The notes beneath the pieces were generated by a model. It was not told where the DNA came from. It searched no databases and worked only from the letters and a program-made list of their open reading frames with translations. Positions 16,722 through 26,030 of a stretch of 48,284 nucleotides of DNA are shown in pieces (positions within the stretch are counted from its first letter, which is position 1; every line of letters starts with the position of its first letter). The stretch comes from Cyclobacteriaceae bacterium (GTDB taxonomy: Bacteria; Bacteroidota; Bacteroidia; Cytophagales; Cyclobacteriaceae): positions 1-48,284 of the forward strand of contig JAGQYM010000033.1 in NCBI GenBank assembly GCA_020436085.1, given 5' to 3'. Position numbers and translations under genes: made by a program.

Positions 16722-18137
16722 ATGCTGTTCAATTCTTTTGAGTTTCTGCTTTTCTTCCCTCTTGTAACATTATTTTATTTTCTCATACCTCACAAATTTA
16801 GATGGATTCACCTTCTGGTTTCAAGTTGTATTTTTTACTGTGCATTTATACCTGCATACATTTTCATTCTATTCGCCACGATCATCATTGACTACATAGC
16901 AGGCCAATTAATTGAAAAATCAGCTGGGCCAAAAAAGAAGAAATTTTTAATAGCAAGCATTGTAGCCAATCTCGGGGTTTTGGGCTTCTTTAAATACTAT
17001 AATTTTTTTGTAGAAAACATCAATTCAGCATTCGGACAACTTGATATCGAAATACACAACTTACCCTACCTAAATATTATTCTACCTATTGGCCTTTCAT
17101 TCCACACTTTTCAGGCTATGAGTTACACTATTGAGGTTTATAGAGGAAATCAAAAAGCAGAAAAGCATTTCGGGATTTACAGTCTTTATGTAATGTTTTA
17201 TCCTCAATTGGTTGCAGGTCCGATAGAGCGCCCTCAAAATATGATACATCAATTTCGTGAAAAGAAATATTTTAAGTTCACTGAATTCGTGTCTGGATTG
17301 CACCAAATGCTTTGGGGTCTGTTCAAAAAAATTGTTGTGGCCGATCAACTCTCTATCTATGTTAATTCGATATACAATCATTGGGAACTAAATTTTGGGC
17401 TCACCTTGATAGTTGCCACATACGCATTCGCCTTTCAGATTTATTGCGATTTCTCAGGATATTCTGACATAGCACAGGGTGCGGCCAGAACGATGGGGTT
17501 TCAACTGATGGACAATTTCCGACTACCCTATTTCTCAAAAAATGTGACCGAATTTTGGAGGCGTTGGCACATATCATTGTCCAGTTGGCTTAAAGATTAT
17601 TTATACATCACCCTTGGTGGTAACAGGGGCGGGAGGAAAAGAACCTACTTCAACTTGATTTTGACAATGCTTCTGGGTGGCTTATGGCATGGGGCCAGTT
17701 GGAATTTTGTAGTGTGGGGTTTCTTAAATGGTGTGTACCTCAGCCTCGAGAAATATGTTCGAGAGTTAAAGTTATCACTACCCTCTCCGGCAATTCGACA
17801 TTTGAAAATGTTTGGAACCTTTAATTTGATCGCCTTGACATGGGTCTTTTTTCGGTCAACAACCTTTGAGCAGGCCGCTGGTATTTTGCACAATATAGTA
17901 ACTGCAAATTCATTTTGGAATATCAGAATTCAGGACACGGGCATATTCGCTGGGATGATCTTTGCACTGACACTAATGTTTACGTCAGAGGCAATCTTCT
18001 TTAGAAAAAAAACAAATCCAGACGTGTTCACCTTTAGATCAATGAACCGGTCGGTTATTTACACTACATCAATGATTGTGCTGATTATACTTTTCGGTGT
18101 ATCGGATGGTGATCAATTTATTTATTTTCAATTTTGA
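16722..18137 (+). CDS. MBOAT family O-acyltransferase (AlgI-like)
   Basis: A 471-residue membrane protein of the AlgI/DltB branch: LLFFPLVTLFYFLIPH at the N-terminus, LPIGLSFHTFQAMSYTIEVYRG, FYPQLVAGPIERP, FCDFSGYSDIAQG-like text (here YCDFSGYSDIA), FWRRWHISLSSWLKDYLYI, and GGLWHGASWNFVVWG with the conserved histidine. Proteins of this type move an acyl group, usually acetyl, across the membrane to a polysaccharide or another surface molecule, together with a periplasmic SGNH-fold partner, here the next gene. It is divergent from the polysaccharide operon, with 66 bases between starts, and probably modifies the product of that locus. Confidence 0.93.
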   Translation: MLFNSFEFLLFFPLVTLFYFLIPHKFRWIHLLVSSCIFYCAFIPAYIFILFATIIIDYIAGQLIEKSAGPKKKKFLIASIVANLGVLGFFKYYNFFVENINSAFGQLDIEIHNLPYLNIILPIGLSFHTFQAMSYTIEVYRGNQKAEKHFGIYSLYVMFYPQLVAGPIERPQNMIHQFREKKYFKFTEFVSGLHQMLWGLFKKIVVADQLSIYVNSIYNHWELNFGLTLIVATYAFAFQIYCDFSGYSDIAQGAARTMGFQLMDNFRLPYFSKNVTEFWRRWHISLSSWLKDYLYITLGGNRGGRKRTYFNLILTMLLGGLWHGASWNFVVWGFLNGVYLSLEKYVRELKLSLPSPAIRHLKMFGTFNLIALTWVFFRSTTFEQAAGILHNIVTANSFWNIRIQDTGIFAGMIFALTLMFTSEAIFFRKKTNPDVFTFRSMNRSVIYTTSMIVLIILFGVSDGDQFIYFQF

Positions 18138-18138
18138 C

Positions 18139-19077
18139 GTGAAGAAACTATTTCAATATCTCATTTTTTGCATGTTCGCTTTACTGGTTACTGACCGTGG
18201 ACTAAGTTTTATCTTGGACTATCTTTACGTAAAAACTAAAACAGGACAGACGGGCGGCAAAATCAACTATTACCTGACTTCTACAAAGCATGTTGATTTT
18301 CTGATCATGGGAAATTCAAGATCTCTATATCAAATAATCCCGGATAGTTTAGCAGGAAATGCCTATAACTTAAGTCATGCTGGCATGGGACCGTCATTTC
18401 AGACAGGCCTTCTGAGCGTATTGATCAAACAAGCAAAATTACCCAGCATCATCCTCCTACACATTGAACCCTATGATTTCATAGGTGATCATGAAAATCG
18501 AGATATTCAAAACCTAAGATACTACTACGGAAAAGACTCAATTGTTACACAATTGATAAACAAGATCTCGACCACCGAGAAATTCAAATTCACATTTCAA
18601 TTGTATCGATATAACGGCAAGGGATTTTCTTTACTAAAAAATTTTGTTCAAACTAGTAGCTCTGCGATTGATAGCAACGGCTACGAGCCACTCCCTCCGC
18701 AACCAACCGATAGTATCAACACCCTTTATTCAGTTCAAGCGCATGAACCGATTCCAGCGGCCTCACTTAACCCGGAGCAAGCGGAAATTTTGAGTGATTT
18801 TATTCAAATGTGTCGGGTCAAAAATATAAAATTAATTTGCTTTACCTCTCCAGTCTATTACGAATCAGATTCCAATTTCACTGTCGCACTTGACTCACTT
18901 GGTGCATTTCTCGCCAAGATGAATGTGCCTTATTTGAATTACATAAAATCCCCAATTGAATCACTCGAAAATCATCCTTCGCTGTGGCGAGATGCCAATC
19001 ATTTAAATCATAAAGGCGCACAAATTGAAAGTCAAAGACTAAAAAAAGACCTAACAGGATTGCTTGAACAAGAGTAG
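18139..19077 (+). CDS. SGNH-like membrane-anchored acyl-transfer partner (AlgJ/DltD-type role)
   Basis: A protein of about 312 residues with one N-terminal membrane helix (LFQYLIFCMFALLV) and a periplasmic domain. FLIMGNSRSLYQI (Ser60) looks like block I of SGNH hydrolases, and WRDANHLNHKGA near the C-terminus supplies the DxxH pair (Asp285, His288). The frame opens at GTG 18097 and ATG 18106 inside the MBOAT gene, but GTG 18139, one base after the MBOAT stop, puts the anchor at the very N-terminus and is preferred. MBOAT plus SGNH pairs act together in O-acylation of envelope polymers. The exact acceptor is unknown. Confidence 0.82.
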   Translation: MKKLFQYLIFCMFALLVTDRGLSFILDYLYVKTKTGQTGGKINYYLTSTKHVDFLIMGNSRSLYQIIPDSLAGNAYNLSHAGMGPSFQTGLLSVLIKQAKLPSIILLHIEPYDFIGDHENRDIQNLRYYYGKDSIVTQLINKISTTEKFKFTFQLYRYNGKGFSLLKNFVQTSSSAIDSNGYEPLPPQPTDSINTLYSVQAHEPIPAASLNPEQAEILSDFIQMCRVKNIKLICFTSPVYYESDSNFTVALDSLGAFLAKMNVPYLNYIKSPIESLENHPSLWRDANHLNHKGAQIESQRLKKDLTGLLEQE

Positions 19078-19091
19078 CTGTCCAAACCGCC

Positions 19092-20327
19092 TCAATCCCC
19101 CTTCTCCAAAGCCTTCAACCTTCGTTTGGCATCTTTCCAGGCTTCGTCTTTGCGGTTGGATTTCTTCTTTACTTCTGTGAAATAACGCTTAGCTGTCTCT
19201 TTGTCGCCTTTACGCTGGCTGATTTCGCCCAGCGAGATCAGTGAGAACAGATAATACCCGGTGTCGGTGGCATCAATTTCCTCAGCGAATTTGACCACCC
19301 TCTCATAGTAATTCTGGGCCAGGTCGAAATCTTGCCTTCGTTCATACAACTGGCCCAAATAAAACGCTGCGTACCTGCCGCTGGTGGCTTCGTAGCCGAC
19401 CATTCCACTATCGATGCGATGAATAATCTCTTTGCACTCGGTCTCCAGTTCCTGCGAAAATCCTCCGCGTGTGTAAAGCATCCGCGCATAGTAGCGATGA
19501 AAGTATGGATTGTCAGGATAGGTTTGGTACAGGTATTCTGAAATCTGAAAGGCTCTCGTGGGATTATTTTCATAACTATTTAATATCCGCATCAGCCAGA
19601 CCATCGCCTCAGTACGCGTGTAAAACGCGTTATAAGAAACTTCGGTCAGTTGATCGAGACCCAGTTTCTTATCTCCTTTTTTGAAAAAAATAAGCAGTGG
19701 CTTCAGCATCGGATAGTTTTCAGGGACCCATACTGAAAAGTAATTGTAAAGTGCATCGCCAAAGAGAAGCTCTACGCTCAAATCCTGCTTCTGCTTGCTT
19801 TCGTCCAGGTAGTTCAACGCAGTCTTACCAGCCGTTGCTGCCTTTCGCCAACTCTTTCTCTCTTCATCGGCATAAAGCCTCCCTTTAAATCCATAAGACG
19901 CGGATAAAAAAAACGCGGCTTCGGTTCTATATTCTGGTGATTTCTTATGAAGGTTTTCGGCCACCCGAATTGTACTATCCATATAAGCCAAAAACCGATC
20001 ATCATGGTCTGTGTTCTTGGTGTTGGGCATGATCTTCCACCATTCGCTCAACCCCAAAAGAAAATAAGGAAGTGGGTGCCATGCATACCTTTGCTTAAAC
20101 CAACGAAACTGTTGCTCCGCCTTTTCAAACTTGAAATTATACATGTCGTTAAGCGCCTGCGTGGCTTCTATCTGTACGCGAAGGTCATTGATCAAAATCA
20201 GCGTGGTGTCTTTGTGAATTGACTGCGACATCGCTGGAGTAGACCACAAACCCGCCATCCACACTGATACCAACAGGATCAAAGTCCAAGGGGCCTCTCT
20301 CTTACCACGGTGATATTTCAAAAGCAC
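19092..20327 (-). CDS. Secreted tetratricopeptide-like protein of unknown function
   Basis: A 411-residue protein with an N-terminal signal peptide (hydrophobic run LILLVSVWMAGLW, cleavage probably after STPAMSQ). The remainder is helical, with TPR-like units such as YNFKFEKAEQQFRWFKQRY, AAFYLGQLYERRQDFDLAQNYYERV and SLGEISQRKGDKETAKRYF; the last two are good TPR matches. It is probably periplasmic and a scaffold or interaction protein. No enzyme motif seen. The start codon is GTG 20327. G/C content rises visibly at this gene compared with the polysaccharide locus to its left, marking the likely edge of the island. Confidence 0.75.
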   Translation of the reverse strand: MLLKYHRGKREAPWTLILLVSVWMAGLWSTPAMSQSIHKDTTLILINDLRVQIEATQALNDMYNFKFEKAEQQFRWFKQRYAWHPLPYFLLGLSEWWKIMPNTKNTDHDDRFLAYMDSTIRVAENLHKKSPEYRTEAAFFLSASYGFKGRLYADEERKSWRKAATAGKTALNYLDESKQKQDLSVELLFGDALYNYFSVWVPENYPMLKPLLIFFKKGDKKLGLDQLTEVSYNAFYTRTEAMVWLMRILNSYENNPTRAFQISEYLYQTYPDNPYFHRYYARMLYTRGGFSQELETECKEIIHRIDSGMVGYEATSGRYAAFYLGQLYERRQDFDLAQNYYERVVKFAEEIDATDTGYYLFSLISLGEISQRKGDKETAKRYFTEVKKKSNRKDEAWKDAKRRLKALEKGD

Positions 20328-20387
20328 TTATCTTTAAACGACTTTTACAAACTAAAACTAAACAAGCGTCCTGCCAAAATCATTCAA

Positions 20388-21020
20388 ATGCAAACGGCCG
20401 CATTCCTAGACTCATTTTATCAGGCCAAAAAGCGGCTGACGTTTATTTTGCTATGCCTCATCGCGTTCCTTCTTCTCTTCGCAAAAAAGAATTTCATCGA
20501 GGCGGAAACTGCCGCATTTGAGTTCTTGCAAGATCGGCCCGAAGGTAGCTTTTTTCAAATTATCAATGCGCTTCAATACCTCTCTATTCCAATCATCTAC
20601 CTGTGGAAAGTCACAGTAATATCTTTCGTGGTTTGGGTCGGCTGCTTCACGTTTGGCTACCGGGTTACTTATAGCAATTGCTGGACCATTGTGCTTACCG
20701 CAGAATTCATCTTCATTATCCCTGAACTGATAAAGATCATTTGGTTTCTATTTATTGAAACAGATCCCACATTTCGTGAAGTGCAGGTGTTCTATCCTTT
20801 CTCTATTCTGAGCTTGACGGATTATGATTCAATCTCAAGCCGATACCACTATCCCTTAAAGGCACTCAATATTTTCGAAATTGGTTATTGGCTGCTATTG
20901 ATTCGGGGAGTGCATGCCTTTGCGAAAAAGGAGATAAAAATAGCTGTGCTTATTGTGGCTTGTTCTTATGTTCTCCTATTCCTTCTGTGGCTTGCGTTCT
21001 ATATCGCGGTGTACAACTAG
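20388..21020 (+). CDS. Small polytopic membrane protein, unknown function
   Basis: About 210 residues with five or six hydrophobic segments and an N-terminal amphipathic stretch (FLDSFYQAKKRLTF). The frame opens at GTG 20310, but that overlaps the start of the divergent TPR-like gene; ATG 20388 (MQTAAFL) leaves a 60-base divergent spacer and is preferred. Layout and length recall Yip1-like inner-membrane proteins, but no diagnostic motif was seen. It ends convergently with the aminotransferase gene, overlapping it by 4 bases. Confidence 0.7.
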   Translation: MQTAAFLDSFYQAKKRLTFILLCLIAFLLLFAKKNFIEAETAAFEFLQDRPEGSFFQIINALQYLSIPIIYLWKVTVISFVVWVGCFTFGYRVTYSNCWTIVLTAEFIFIIPELIKIIWFLFIETDPTFREVQVFYPFSILSLTDYDSISSRYHYPLKALNIFEIGYWLLLIRGVHAFAKKEIKIAVLIVACSYVLLFLLWLAFYIAVYN

Positions 21021-22123
21021 TGCTTGCTGAAGAATTCTTTTATACTTGTCACCACCCATTCCTGCTGGACTTCGCTTAGGCCTGGCCAAATGGGCAGGCT
21101 GAGAACAGTTGCCGCCAATTCCTCGGCTATTGGAAATGTCCCTTTTTTTAAATTTAATTCTCGATAGGCGTCCTGAAGGTGAGGAGGAATCGGATAATGA
21201 ATCATAGTACCTACTCCTTTCTGAAACAAATAAGTTCGCAAACTCTCCCTTTGTTTCGTTCTAATTACAAATTGGTGAAACACCGAGTTGTCATTAAGTG
21301 GCGGCAATGTCAGATCTCCCACACCTGACAACTCTTTGGCATATCTTTTTGCGATGGATAATCTGTCTGCGTTCCATTCGTCCAGCCGCTGAAGTTTCAC
21401 CCGAAGGATTGCAGCTTGCAGTTCGTCAAGCCTGGAGTTGAAACCTTTAATCGGATTAATAAACTGTTCCTTCGACCCGTAGTTCCGAAGTTGTAGCACT
21501 TTTTCAGCAAGGTCCGGATTGTCTGTAGTGATCGCTCCTCCATCTCCTAGTGCTCCAAGATTTTTAGTCGGATAAAAACTGGTGGCATTACAATCTCCAA
21601 AACTGCCAGTCTTCATTTTTCCAGATCTGGCCCCATGGCCTTGCGCGTTGTCCTCAACAACAATAAGGTTGTACCGGTTGGCCAGTTCAACAATTGCAGA
21701 CATGTCACATGCATATCCATACAAGTGCACAGGCATAACTGCTTTTGTGCTCTTGGTAATTGCTTCCTGAATCTTTTCGGATTCAATTAACATGGTGGAT
21801 TCATCCACATCTACGGGAACAACCTTAGCTCCCATCTGGCTTATCGCAAGCCACGAAGCAATGTATGTGTGAGCCGGCACGATTACTTCGTCCCCAGCGC
21901 CTATACCCGATGCCTTTAGGGAAATTACTAGTGCATCAAGTCCACTAGCAACACCCACACAAAACCGAGTTCCGCTATATTTCGCAAAGGCCTTTTCAAA
22001 CTCAACAACCTCAGACCCCAAAATGAACTGCCCACGGTTATACACCAAAGCAAAAGCCTTGTCTATTTCAGGCTTCATCTGGTCGTGCATGTATTTAAGA
22101 GAGCAAAAAGGAACCGATGTCAT
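21017..22123 (-). CDS. DegT/DnrJ/EryC1 family sugar aminotransferase
   Basis: A PLP-dependent aminotransferase of nucleotide-sugar pathways. RGQFILGSEVVEFEKAFA, GVASGLDALVISLKA, the cofactor aspartate in VVEDNAQGHGA, and SFYPTKNLGALGDGGA with the Schiff-base lysine are typical, as is the GFNSRLDELQAAIL segment. It converts a keto-sugar nucleotide to an aminosugar with glutamate as amino donor, and could provide the aminosugar later amidated by the WbpG-like enzymes. ATG 22123 (MTSVPFCSL) fits the family start; the 21 codons upstream, beginning with TTG 22186, are probably not translated. Sequence style resembles FdtB/QdtB enzymes, but the substrate is not certain. Confidence 0.92.
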   Translation of the reverse strand: MTSVPFCSLKYMHDQMKPEIDKAFALVYNRGQFILGSEVVEFEKAFAKYSGTRFCVGVASGLDALVISLKASGIGAGDEVIVPAHTYIASWLAISQMGAKVVPVDVDESTMLIESEKIQEAITKSTKAVMPVHLYGYACDMSAIVELANRYNLIVVEDNAQGHGARSGKMKTGSFGDCNATSFYPTKNLGALGDGGAITTDNPDLAEKVLQLRNYGSKEQFINPIKGFNSRLDELQAAILRVKLQRLDEWNADRLSIAKRYAKELSGVGDLTLPPLNDNSVFHQFVIRTKQRESLRTYLFQKGVGTMIHYPIPPHLQDAYRELNLKKGTFPIAEELAATVLSLPIWPGLSEVQQEWVVTSIKEFFSKH

Positions 22124-22243
22124 TTTTTCCCGTTCTAAAGGGTAATTTATCCAGCGAGTGCCATATAAACCACAATTGGCATTCAAAAGACTGTGGACAT
22201 AATTCGTTATTTTCGCCCCTTAAAATCGAATTTTTGACGTAGG

Positions 22244-25195
22244 ATGATGAATTTTCAGAAAATCAACAATCTGTCAGGCTGGTTCACGTTTGGTGTTGCT
22301 CTGGTCGTATACTGGCTCACATTTGAGGAAACTGCCAGCTACTGGGATTGTGGAGAGTTTATCGCTGTGTCCTACAAACTAGAAGTGCCTCATCCTCCGG
22401 GCGCGCCTTTCTTTCTTCTCTTGGGTCGATTGTTTTCGTTTCTGGCGCTCGGTGATGTAACCCAAGTGGCTTACTGGATCAACTTCATGAGTGTGCTGGC
22501 CAGCGCGTTCACTATCCTGTTTCTGTTTTGGTCGATCACTTTGTTTGGCAGAAAAATTATTGCAGCTGACAACGGCAATGAATACTCCCTGGAAAAAATT
22601 ATCCTACTGATGGGAGCTGGCCTTATAGGCGCCCTCTCTTACACATTCTCTGATTCTTTTTGGTTCTCCGCAGTTGAGGCTGAGGTATATGCAATGTCTT
22701 CATTCTTCACAGCATTTGTAGTGTGGGGAATTTTGAAATGGGATGTGATCGAAGATGAGAGCAAAGCCAATCGATGGCTGATCCTTATTGCTTACATGAT
22801 GGGATTATCTATCGGAGTGCATATGCTAAACCTTGTCACTATTCCCGCACTTGGATTGATCTACTATTTCAAAAAATATAAACCGACAAGGTGGGGAGTG
22901 GTAGCTGCTTTAATTATTAGCGGTGCCATAGTTCTATTCATCAATGATTTTATAGTGCCAGGCCTTCCTACACTGGCTGGAAATTTTGAAATATTTTTCG
23001 TCAATACACTTGGCCTTCCATTTGGCTCCGGTGTAATCTTCTTCTGTTTGCTGATCATTGGCGGGCTTGTATATGGAATAAGATACAGTCAACTCAAGAA
23101 CAAGACCGTTCTAAACACGTTCTTGCTGTCCACAACTTTTATCCTTATCGGTTACTCGTCTTATGCCACGATAGTTATCAGATCAAATTCAAATCCGCCT
23201 ATCAATGAAAACGCTCCTAAAGATGTAATGACTTTTGTGAGTTATCTGAAGCGTGAGCAATATGGAAGCCGTCCGTTGGTTTTTGGGCCCTATTATACCT
23301 CGCGTCCCATTGACATGGAGTACGGAGCTCCTGTATATAGAAAAGGGAAAGATCAATATGTGATTGTAAACAGGCAGACCGACTATGTGTACGACAAAAC
23401 ACATTTTTTGCCAAGGGTTTGGAACTCCGATCACGCTGAAACCTACAGATCTATTCTAGGTCTTCCGGAAGGTCAGGAGCCAACGTTTGCTCAAAACCTG
23501 TACTTCATGTTCAAGCACCAGATTGGCACTATGTTCATGCGCTATTTCATGTGGAATTTTGCTGGGAGAGAAAGTGATGAACAGGGAGCTGATTGGATGG
23601 GTCCATCGGGTTGGTTCGAAAAAGTACCATCACTGATCGCCAACAACGGTGGAAGAAATAACTTCTTTATGGTTCCTTTCATTCTCGGCCTTATCGGGAT
23701 GTTCTTCCAGTTTGTAAAGGATACCAAAAATTTTGCTGTAGTGGGTTTGCTATTCATTATGACAGGTGTAGCAATCGTAGTATACCTAAACTCACCGCCA
23801 GTCGAGCCGCGTGAGCGTGACTACATCTATGCTGGTTCAACTTATGCATTTACTTTTTGGATAGGCTTTGCTGTGCTTGCTATTGCCGACTCACTATCGA
23901 AGCTCATCAAAAATGCCAGAGTGACGGGCATTGTGGCCATTTTGATTTGTCTTACAGGGCCAGTCCTTATGGCCGCGGAAGGTTGGGACGACCACAATCG
24001 TTCCGACAGATTCTTCTCACTCGATTCCGGAAAAAATTATCTCGCATCGTGTGCCAAAAATGGCGTCTTGTTTACGGGAGGAGATAACGACACTTTCATG
24101 CTGTGGTATGCCCAGGAGGTAGAAGAATACAGAACTGACCTCCGCGTAGTGGTATTGAGTTACTACAACACCGACTGGTACATCGAGCAGTCAATGCAGA
24201 AGATGAATGATTCAGAGCCATTCAAATACACATTATCGCTGGAAGACTATCGACAAGGCGGGCCTAATGACTATCTCCCTTTTGTGGATCTTAAAATCCC
24301 AGCCATCGATGCGAAACAATATCTCGAATTGTTAAAGAAAAATCATCCGCAACTGAGAAGTGACGATCGCAATATCGTGCCTAGCAGAATCATCACAATT
24401 AAGGTGGACAAGGAAGCTGTACTTAAATCAGGAATCATCCCGGAAGGAATGGACAGCCTGGTGGTAGATCAAATGCAATTGAAGCTTATCGGAAATGTGT
24501 TGGAGAAAAAAGATCTCGCGTTCCTTGATTTGCTTGTAACCAACAACTGGGAGCGACCTGTGTATATCAATCACACCTCTCAATCACAATTGAATCTTGA
24601 GTTGAGTCCTTATGCAATTCAGGAAGGCAATACAAGTCGAATTTTGCCAATACGGAACCCGAATCCACGGATGGACTTTGTTAATCCGGAGCTAAGCTTT
24701 AAAAATCTAACTGAAGAGTGTTCTTACCGTGGGCTTCAAGATTCCACAATCTATTATTCAGAAGACTACAGGAATTTTGTACTCAACCACCGTAGCTCGT
24801 TCAATTCGGTAGCGCAAGCCTTTATCAACAAAGGCGAACCGGATATGGCGCGCAAAACTTTGTTGTTCAGCATTGAAAAGATGTCAGACAAGGCGATACC
24901 CTATGACCACACCGCTGCTGAGACGGTCAATTTGCTGTTCCAGGTGGGTGAAAAAGAAAAGGCAATCGAGATAGCCAACACCGTGGGGGAAAGAGCTGAC
25001 GAGATGGCTGCATACCTTATACGCAAAGGCTACGGCTTAACGCTTGACCTGAGAAAGAATATCTACATCCTTGGCGAACTTCAATCCATTCTATTGGAGA
25101 ATGGTGAAACAGAGCTCGCGACAAAATTCGAGGATATGTACGATCGTCACATTCGCGACCTGGAAATTCGGGATACGAGCCGGCAGAACTACTAG
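22244..25195 (+). CDS. DUF2723 (TMEM260-like) membrane protein
   Basis: A 983-residue protein. The N-terminal half is a multi-helix membrane domain with the DUF2723 signature: FEETASYWDCGEFIA and PHPPGAPFF within the first 60 residues, including the acidic residues expected of GT-C glycosyltransferases. The C-terminal half (from about residue 590) is soluble, containing GVLFTGGDNDTFMLWYAQ, and ends in a helical TPR-like tail. Members are widespread in Bacteroidota, and the family is related to eukaryotic TMEM260, a protein O-mannosyltransferase. A role in glycosylating exported proteins is plausible but inferred. Two ATG codons are adjacent at 22244 and 22247. It ends one base before the stop of the convergent methyltransferase. 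Confidence 0.9.
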   Translation: MMNFQKINNLSGWFTFGVALVVYWLTFEETASYWDCGEFIAVSYKLEVPHPPGAPFFLLLGRLFSFLALGDVTQVAYWINFMSVLASAFTILFLFWSITLFGRKIIAADNGNEYSLEKIILLMGAGLIGALSYTFSDSFWFSAVEAEVYAMSSFFTAFVVWGILKWDVIEDESKANRWLILIAYMMGLSIGVHMLNLVTIPALGLIYYFKKYKPTRWGVVAALIISGAIVLFINDFIVPGLPTLAGNFEIFFVNTLGLPFGSGVIFFCLLIIGGLVYGIRYSQLKNKTVLNTFLLSTTFILIGYSSYATIVIRSNSNPPINENAPKDVMTFVSYLKREQYGSRPLVFGPYYTSRPIDMEYGAPVYRKGKDQYVIVNRQTDYVYDKTHFLPRVWNSDHAETYRSILGLPEGQEPTFAQNLYFMFKHQIGTMFMRYFMWNFAGRESDEQGADWMGPSGWFEKVPSLIANNGGRNNFFMVPFILGLIGMFFQFVKDTKNFAVVGLLFIMTGVAIVVYLNSPPVEPRERDYIYAGSTYAFTFWIGFAVLAIADSLSKLIKNARVTGIVAILICLTGPVLMAAEGWDDHNRSDRFFSLDSGKNYLASCAKNGVLFTGGDNDTFMLWYAQEVEEYRTDLRVVVLSYYNTDWYIEQSMQKMNDSEPFKYTLSLEDYRQGGPNDYLPFVDLKIPAIDAKQYLELLKKNHPQLRSDDRNIVPSRIITIKVDKEAVLKSGIIPEGMDSLVVDQMQLKLIGNVLEKKDLAFLDLLVTNNWERPVYINHTSQSQLNLELSPYAIQEGNTSRILPIRNPNPRMDFVNPELSFKNLTEECSYRGLQDSTIYYSEDYRNFVLNHRSSFNSVAQAFINKGEPDMARKTLLFSIEKMSDKAIPYDHTAAETVNLLFQVGEKEKAIEIANTVGERADEMAAYLIRKGYGLTLDLRKNIYILGELQSILLENGETELATKFEDMYDRHIRDLEIRDTSRQNY

Positions 25196-25196
25196 A

Positions 25197-25973
25197 CTAC
25201 TTTCTGGCGATCAGGAAAAGATCCAATGCACTGGTACCTTCAGCTGTAACAGGATAGTTCTCGTGATTGATGGCTGCGACCAACTCATCGTGAGCGCCTT
25301 GCAGTTTATTTCGATTCCAGCGATTCAGCAACTCATACGGAATTCTAAGCAAAGAAGCCGGAAGCCTGTGCTGCAGATTGAATATGTCCAGTCGCGCGAT
25401 ACGCTCCACCGACTTTTTATTCCTTTCATAATATTTCATTACGAGTTCGTCTCCTCCAATACCCTTCATTTCCGCAGCACTAAAACATTCTTTTGCGAGG
25501 CTCAACAATTCATCGGCTGTATACTCACGAATGTGCCATGGATTTCTCGACAAGCTCATGATGCGATTAGGAGTAGTCAAATAAGCAGTGCCTCCAGGCT
25601 TTAACACCCGGTTGATTTCTTTTAAGAAAGACCGATCATCCTTGATGTGTTCTATCACCTGAAAACTGATCACAGTGTCGAAAGAATTGTCTTCCAATCC
25701 ATGAAAGGGAGGAATATTCCCGCTCAGAAATTTTCCCGAAGGATACTTTTGGCGAAGCCTTTGAATGATGCCTTCTATCTTGTCGATAGCAGTGTACGAC
25801 TTCACCTTTTCAATCATAAGGTCAATACCTCTACCCTCTCCACAGCCGACCTCGAGCAAGTCGCCCTTCACCAAATCCTGCACAGCAACATATGCCTTTA
25901 ACAAACGTTGATGAAGAGGATTGTCGGAGGGAAGTTGGTCGGAAGTGATTTCGGTCGTGTAAACCTTGGCCAT
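25197..25973 (-). CDS. Class I SAM-dependent methyltransferase
   Basis: A 258-residue protein with the methyltransferase-11 type core: LLEVGCGEGRGIDLM (SAM loop, near residue 40), YTAIDKIEGII, GNIPPFHGLEDNSFDTVISFQVIEHIKDD, and LKEINRVLKPGGTAYLTTPN. Such proteins methylate small molecules, quinones, lipids or sugars; nothing here fixes the substrate. The start is ATG 25973, with a -7 candidate just upstream on the minus strand. The divergent neighbour is the GWxTD gene. Confidence 0.85.
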   Translation of the reverse strand: MAKVYTTEITSDQLPSDNPLHQRLLKAYVAVQDLVKGDLLEVGCGEGRGIDLMIEKVKSYTAIDKIEGIIQRLRQKYPSGKFLSGNIPPFHGLEDNSFDTVISFQVIEHIKDDRSFLKEINRVLKPGGTAYLTTPNRIMSLSRNPWHIREYTADELLSLAKECFSAAEMKGIGGDELVMKYYERNKKSVERIARLDIFNLQHRLPASLLRIPYELLNRWNRNKLQGAHDELVAAINHENYPVTAEGTSALDLFLIARK

Positions 25974-25989
25974 TTGTGCTATTTGCGCC

Positions 25990-25997
25990 CAAAATTA
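25990..25997 (-). promoter_or_regulatory. Candidate -7 element TAATTTTG for the methyltransferase
   Basis: An exact TAnnTTTG match on the minus strand, 17 bases upstream of ATG 25973. The same octamer appears on the plus strand 26 bases away, facing the other gene. A -33 box is not obvious. Confidence 0.4.
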
Positions 25998-26022
25998 AGG
26001 CAATCTGTTATAATTATCGTTG

Positions 26023-26030
26023 TAATTTTG
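26023..26030 (+). promoter_or_regulatory. Candidate -7 element TAATTTTG for the GWxTD gene
   Basis: An exact TAnnTTTG match 19 bases upstream of ATG 26049. A purine-rich AGGAG (26039-26043) lies 5 bases before the ATG, an unusually good Shine-Dalgarno sequence for this phylum, and supports the choice of start. Confidence 0.45.
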
